This document shows, piece after piece, positions 61,649-64,000 of a stretch of 64,000 bases of DNA. The DNA comes from Sipunculus nudus. Taxonomy: Eukaryota > Annelida > Sipuncula > Golfingiida > Sipunculidae. Below the pieces are notes generated by a model. It was not told where the DNA came from. It made no database searches and worked only from the letters and a program-made list of their open reading frames with translations. The stretch is from positions 14,475,676-14,539,675 of the forward strand of contig CM049311.1 in assembly GCA_026874595.1 (NCBI GenBank), read 5' to 3'. Both the position numbers and the translations under genes were made by a program. Positions within the stretch are counted from its first letter, which is position 1; every line of letters begins with the position of its first letter.

Positions 61649-62440
61649 ATACTGCATAATTGTTTGGATGATAAAGATCATACTGGTATAGGTGCAATCT
61701 GGGCAGCTCAGTGTAGGATTGGAGTTTACATTTGCAGTCTACATTAACTGGTTATTATTTTTACTGGACAACTGTATATATAGTAATTTTGGCGGCCGCA
61801 CATTTTGATTAAGAATTTAAGTGTATCATATCATACACTCGTCGTCTATTCCAGCAAGACCATTTGTTTAATTGCTGTGTCTAAATTCGTAGTTACAAAG
61901 AAGACAGGTTATTGAAACAATTTGTTGAGCTGCCTAAAGATTTAATCATTGAGGGGCTGTGCATTTATGCATCTCAGCCACGATAAATGATATATAAGCA
62001 AGTTAGACAATTTTTATAATTGCAACATAAAGCAGCATTTGTTTACACTTATCATAAAATAATATTTAACTGAAATGACAAATTTGGATTGTGGCTTTGT
62101 TCAGATCTATATGCACTGTGAGACTGTGGATACCTTTACAGTACAAATTCAGTTAATGAGGACTTATGAAGATCAGCTGGGTGTTTTATTCGTTTGGAAT
62201 AAATATGTCTCTATAAAAATAAATGTCAGTATCATTATCGATTTGCGTTGTTTAGACCAATTTTTACATTCTAAGTTGTTTAGACATATGAAGAAATGTC
62301 CGTCTGAGTTAACTTTAAATGTTTATGATTATAAAGTTATGTAAGTGAAGGTGAATGTGCTAAAGTTGTATTATAATGCTGAGACCGCCATTTGAGTGTA
62401 AGTCTAAAGTTCTGTGGAAGCAAACACGATACATCTATCA
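61235..62440. repeat. Tandem segmental duplication, copy 2
   Basis: Diverged second copy of 59825-61225 carrying a TA microsatellite (61599-61647). An 89-codon frame at 62075-62344 has no counterpart open in copy 1 and no domain. Confidence 0.8.
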
Positions 62441-63905
62441 GGAAAAGGGGGCTTTGTCTTACGTTTACCTACACATTTTGTTGTTCAGAGGCGTTTGTCA
62501 ATGTTGGATTTCTAAAACTAAAAAACTTTAGGGTAAATTTCAGAGAGCGTTTGGAGATACAGATGACACATATATTGGACTTGGAATATAATTGGTTGAT
62601 TTCGTTATTCAGACATATACTTTCAAGCTTTCATTTATTTATAGACATCTTGTTTGCGATTAAATAATTTCATAAAGATATTTTTTTTCTGATACGGGAA
62701 ATAGAATGGCCTGTGAAATTGATTAAACCACAGGCTTGCCTATAATATAGAAAAATTAATCACGTATCTATGGTATTTATTTTTACATTCCCAAAATAAC
62801 AAAGAAAACAGGTCTGAAGTTAAAGAGTTATGGGATGCAGAAATAAGAGAGGAATAAGAAATGTAGGCTAATATTCGACAGGACATGGTCTCTAGATGAA
62901 ATAATGAATAACTAAGTAACACCATATTTATTAAGCCATTTTAGAAAACCACAATATAAACAAGAGAGTTTGCTGCATAAAAAAATACAAGACAGATTTA
63001 TTGTAAAAAGTACTACAATATTCCAAGAAGAATAAAAGGCATGCAGGATGTATTGAATCATCTACAATTAAATTTTGGAGATTAAGAACGTATATTATCC
63101 GGCATATAAAGAACATGAAAGGATAATTGCAGACTGATTACGTTTATATTTTGCTATGGCATTTAAGCATATAACATGACAATATGCGAAGTCTGGATCC
63201 CAAATTAAAGTCAACTACAATGGCTTCAAAGACAGTTATCAATAATTCCTAATAGACTATACTCTCCAAATCCGACAAAAGATATAAGAACATTTTAATA
63301 CAATTAAACTAATAAAAATTCACTGTGCTGGCCCAGAAGTTTACATTTTGAATTTGCAATAATTTACAGAGATCAGTTGCAATGAATAACAAGAACAAAT
63401 ATTAATATGAACGGAAATGTGGTTTATCGGACATATTTAGTTCAATACCAGTAGCTGCTAAGGCAACTATCCCTTATTATAAACATTTAATACTTTCCCA
63501 AAAACTGAATCACAAACTCAACAATAGTAAACAAGAAAAATATTTGCACATTTTTTTCGTTTATACACTTAATATCTTGGTTTAATGGTTGCATGTATAG
63601 CTTTCCTTGTCCCGAAATTAAGAAAAGGTATTGTCACGTAACCATTCTACTTTTTTGGGCTACAGGTGTATAATAGAACAATGTAAACGGTAATGATAGA
63701 AAGAACACTTCTTTTGCTTTCTTTTGGTATATAATTTAATATATTTCATTAAATCGTTGTGGTTCTAAGATTATTTTTCCTTCCCTACCCCTCTTCATTT
63801 TCATGCGAAAAGAGGGTACGCAAGGCGCAGATGGTTTTCAGGCTCTGAAACTTATTGTAAGTACTCCATGAGGGCACCCTCTAAAATCATCCGTTTTGGT
63901 GTACT
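62441..63905. other. Unannotated AT-rich stretch
   Basis: No gene, RNA or additional repeat recognised, apart from lying inside the candidate 4.1-kb element. Confidence 0.5.
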
Positions 63906-64000
63906 CTACCCATATACAAAATTGGTGCTTTTATCCGGTCTGTAACAATATGGCCAAAATCTGACGCTAAGCCAACGGACTATGATCCCACAACGCTGAA

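Larger units (their letters stand above)
59846..63946. mobile_element. Candidate 4.1-kb element with inverted ends
   Basis: The left end (59846) reads GTTACACGCCGGATAAAAGC then ACCAAATTTGG. The right end (63946, reverse strand) reads GTTACAGACCGGATAAAAGC then ACCAATTTTG. Similarity continues inward about 70 bp to a GGGCACCC block on both sides. A middle direct copy starts at 61250. No transposase frame recognised, and no clear target duplication. The spanned DNA is the tandem duplication plus 62.4-63.9 kb. Confidence 0.45.

Overview
This is AT-rich, intron- and repeat-dense animal nuclear DNA. The long introns, a secreted MAM-domain gene, tRNA-derived SINEs, miniature inverted-repeat elements, minisatellites and many oligo-G/C and TA tracts suggest a lophotrochozoan, most likely a mollusc and possibly a bivalve. 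That assignment is inferred from style; no species marker was seen. There are no rRNA genes, CRISPR arrays, operons or other bacterial features. Most short open frames are chance frames in non-coding DNA or in repeats.

One host gene can be reconstructed with confidence. It lies on the + strand and has five coding exons: 23636-23736, 43429-43451, 43926-44078, 46933-47130 and 50194-50346. Each is bounded by AG/GT splice sites with compatible phases. Together they encode a signal peptide, a short Pro-rich linker made largely by a 23-nt micro-exon, and one complete MAM domain. The reading frame is open at the last donor, so the gene continues beyond the recognised exons. Intron 1 is about 19.7 kb.

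Layout. 1-23.6 kb is upstream DNA. It holds a 25-bp minisatellite (about 0.15-0.43 kb), a degenerate array with two CRE palindromes (1.1-1.6 kb), a tandem duplication (4.5-5.0 kb), a compact LTR-LTR element of about 380 bp (8.25-8.63 kb), an exact 180-bp-period duplication (13.1-13.45 kb), a 22-bp minisatellite open in all frames (19.4-20.2 kb) and a 32-bp minisatellite (21.3-22.1 kb). 23.7-43.4 kb is intron 1, with an old segmental duplication, a GAGCAG-rich array, a SINE, an inverted-repeat element with a perfect 15-bp target duplication (40.06-40.57 kb) and a GGATCC-ended element. 43.5-50.2 kb holds the MAM exons, an antisense LINE reverse-transcriptase relic in intron 3, and two LTR candidates in intron 4. 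51.2-56.5 kb is a giant inverted repeat with two arms of about 2.5 kb. 57.06-59.8 kb is a decayed antisense Ty3/gypsy-type pol with a candidate 3' LTR. 59.8-64 kb is a tandemly duplicated segment whose outer ends are inverted copies of one motif, so it may be a 4.1-kb transposon.

The most unusual items are: the miniature LTR element, whose LTRs carry a tRNA-like Pol III promoter and which keeps a tRNA-Pro-type primer site and a purine tract; the 481-bp inverted-repeat element with a 15-bp target duplication; and the 5.3-kb palindrome with nested inverted modules and an outward-facing frame open in both arms.
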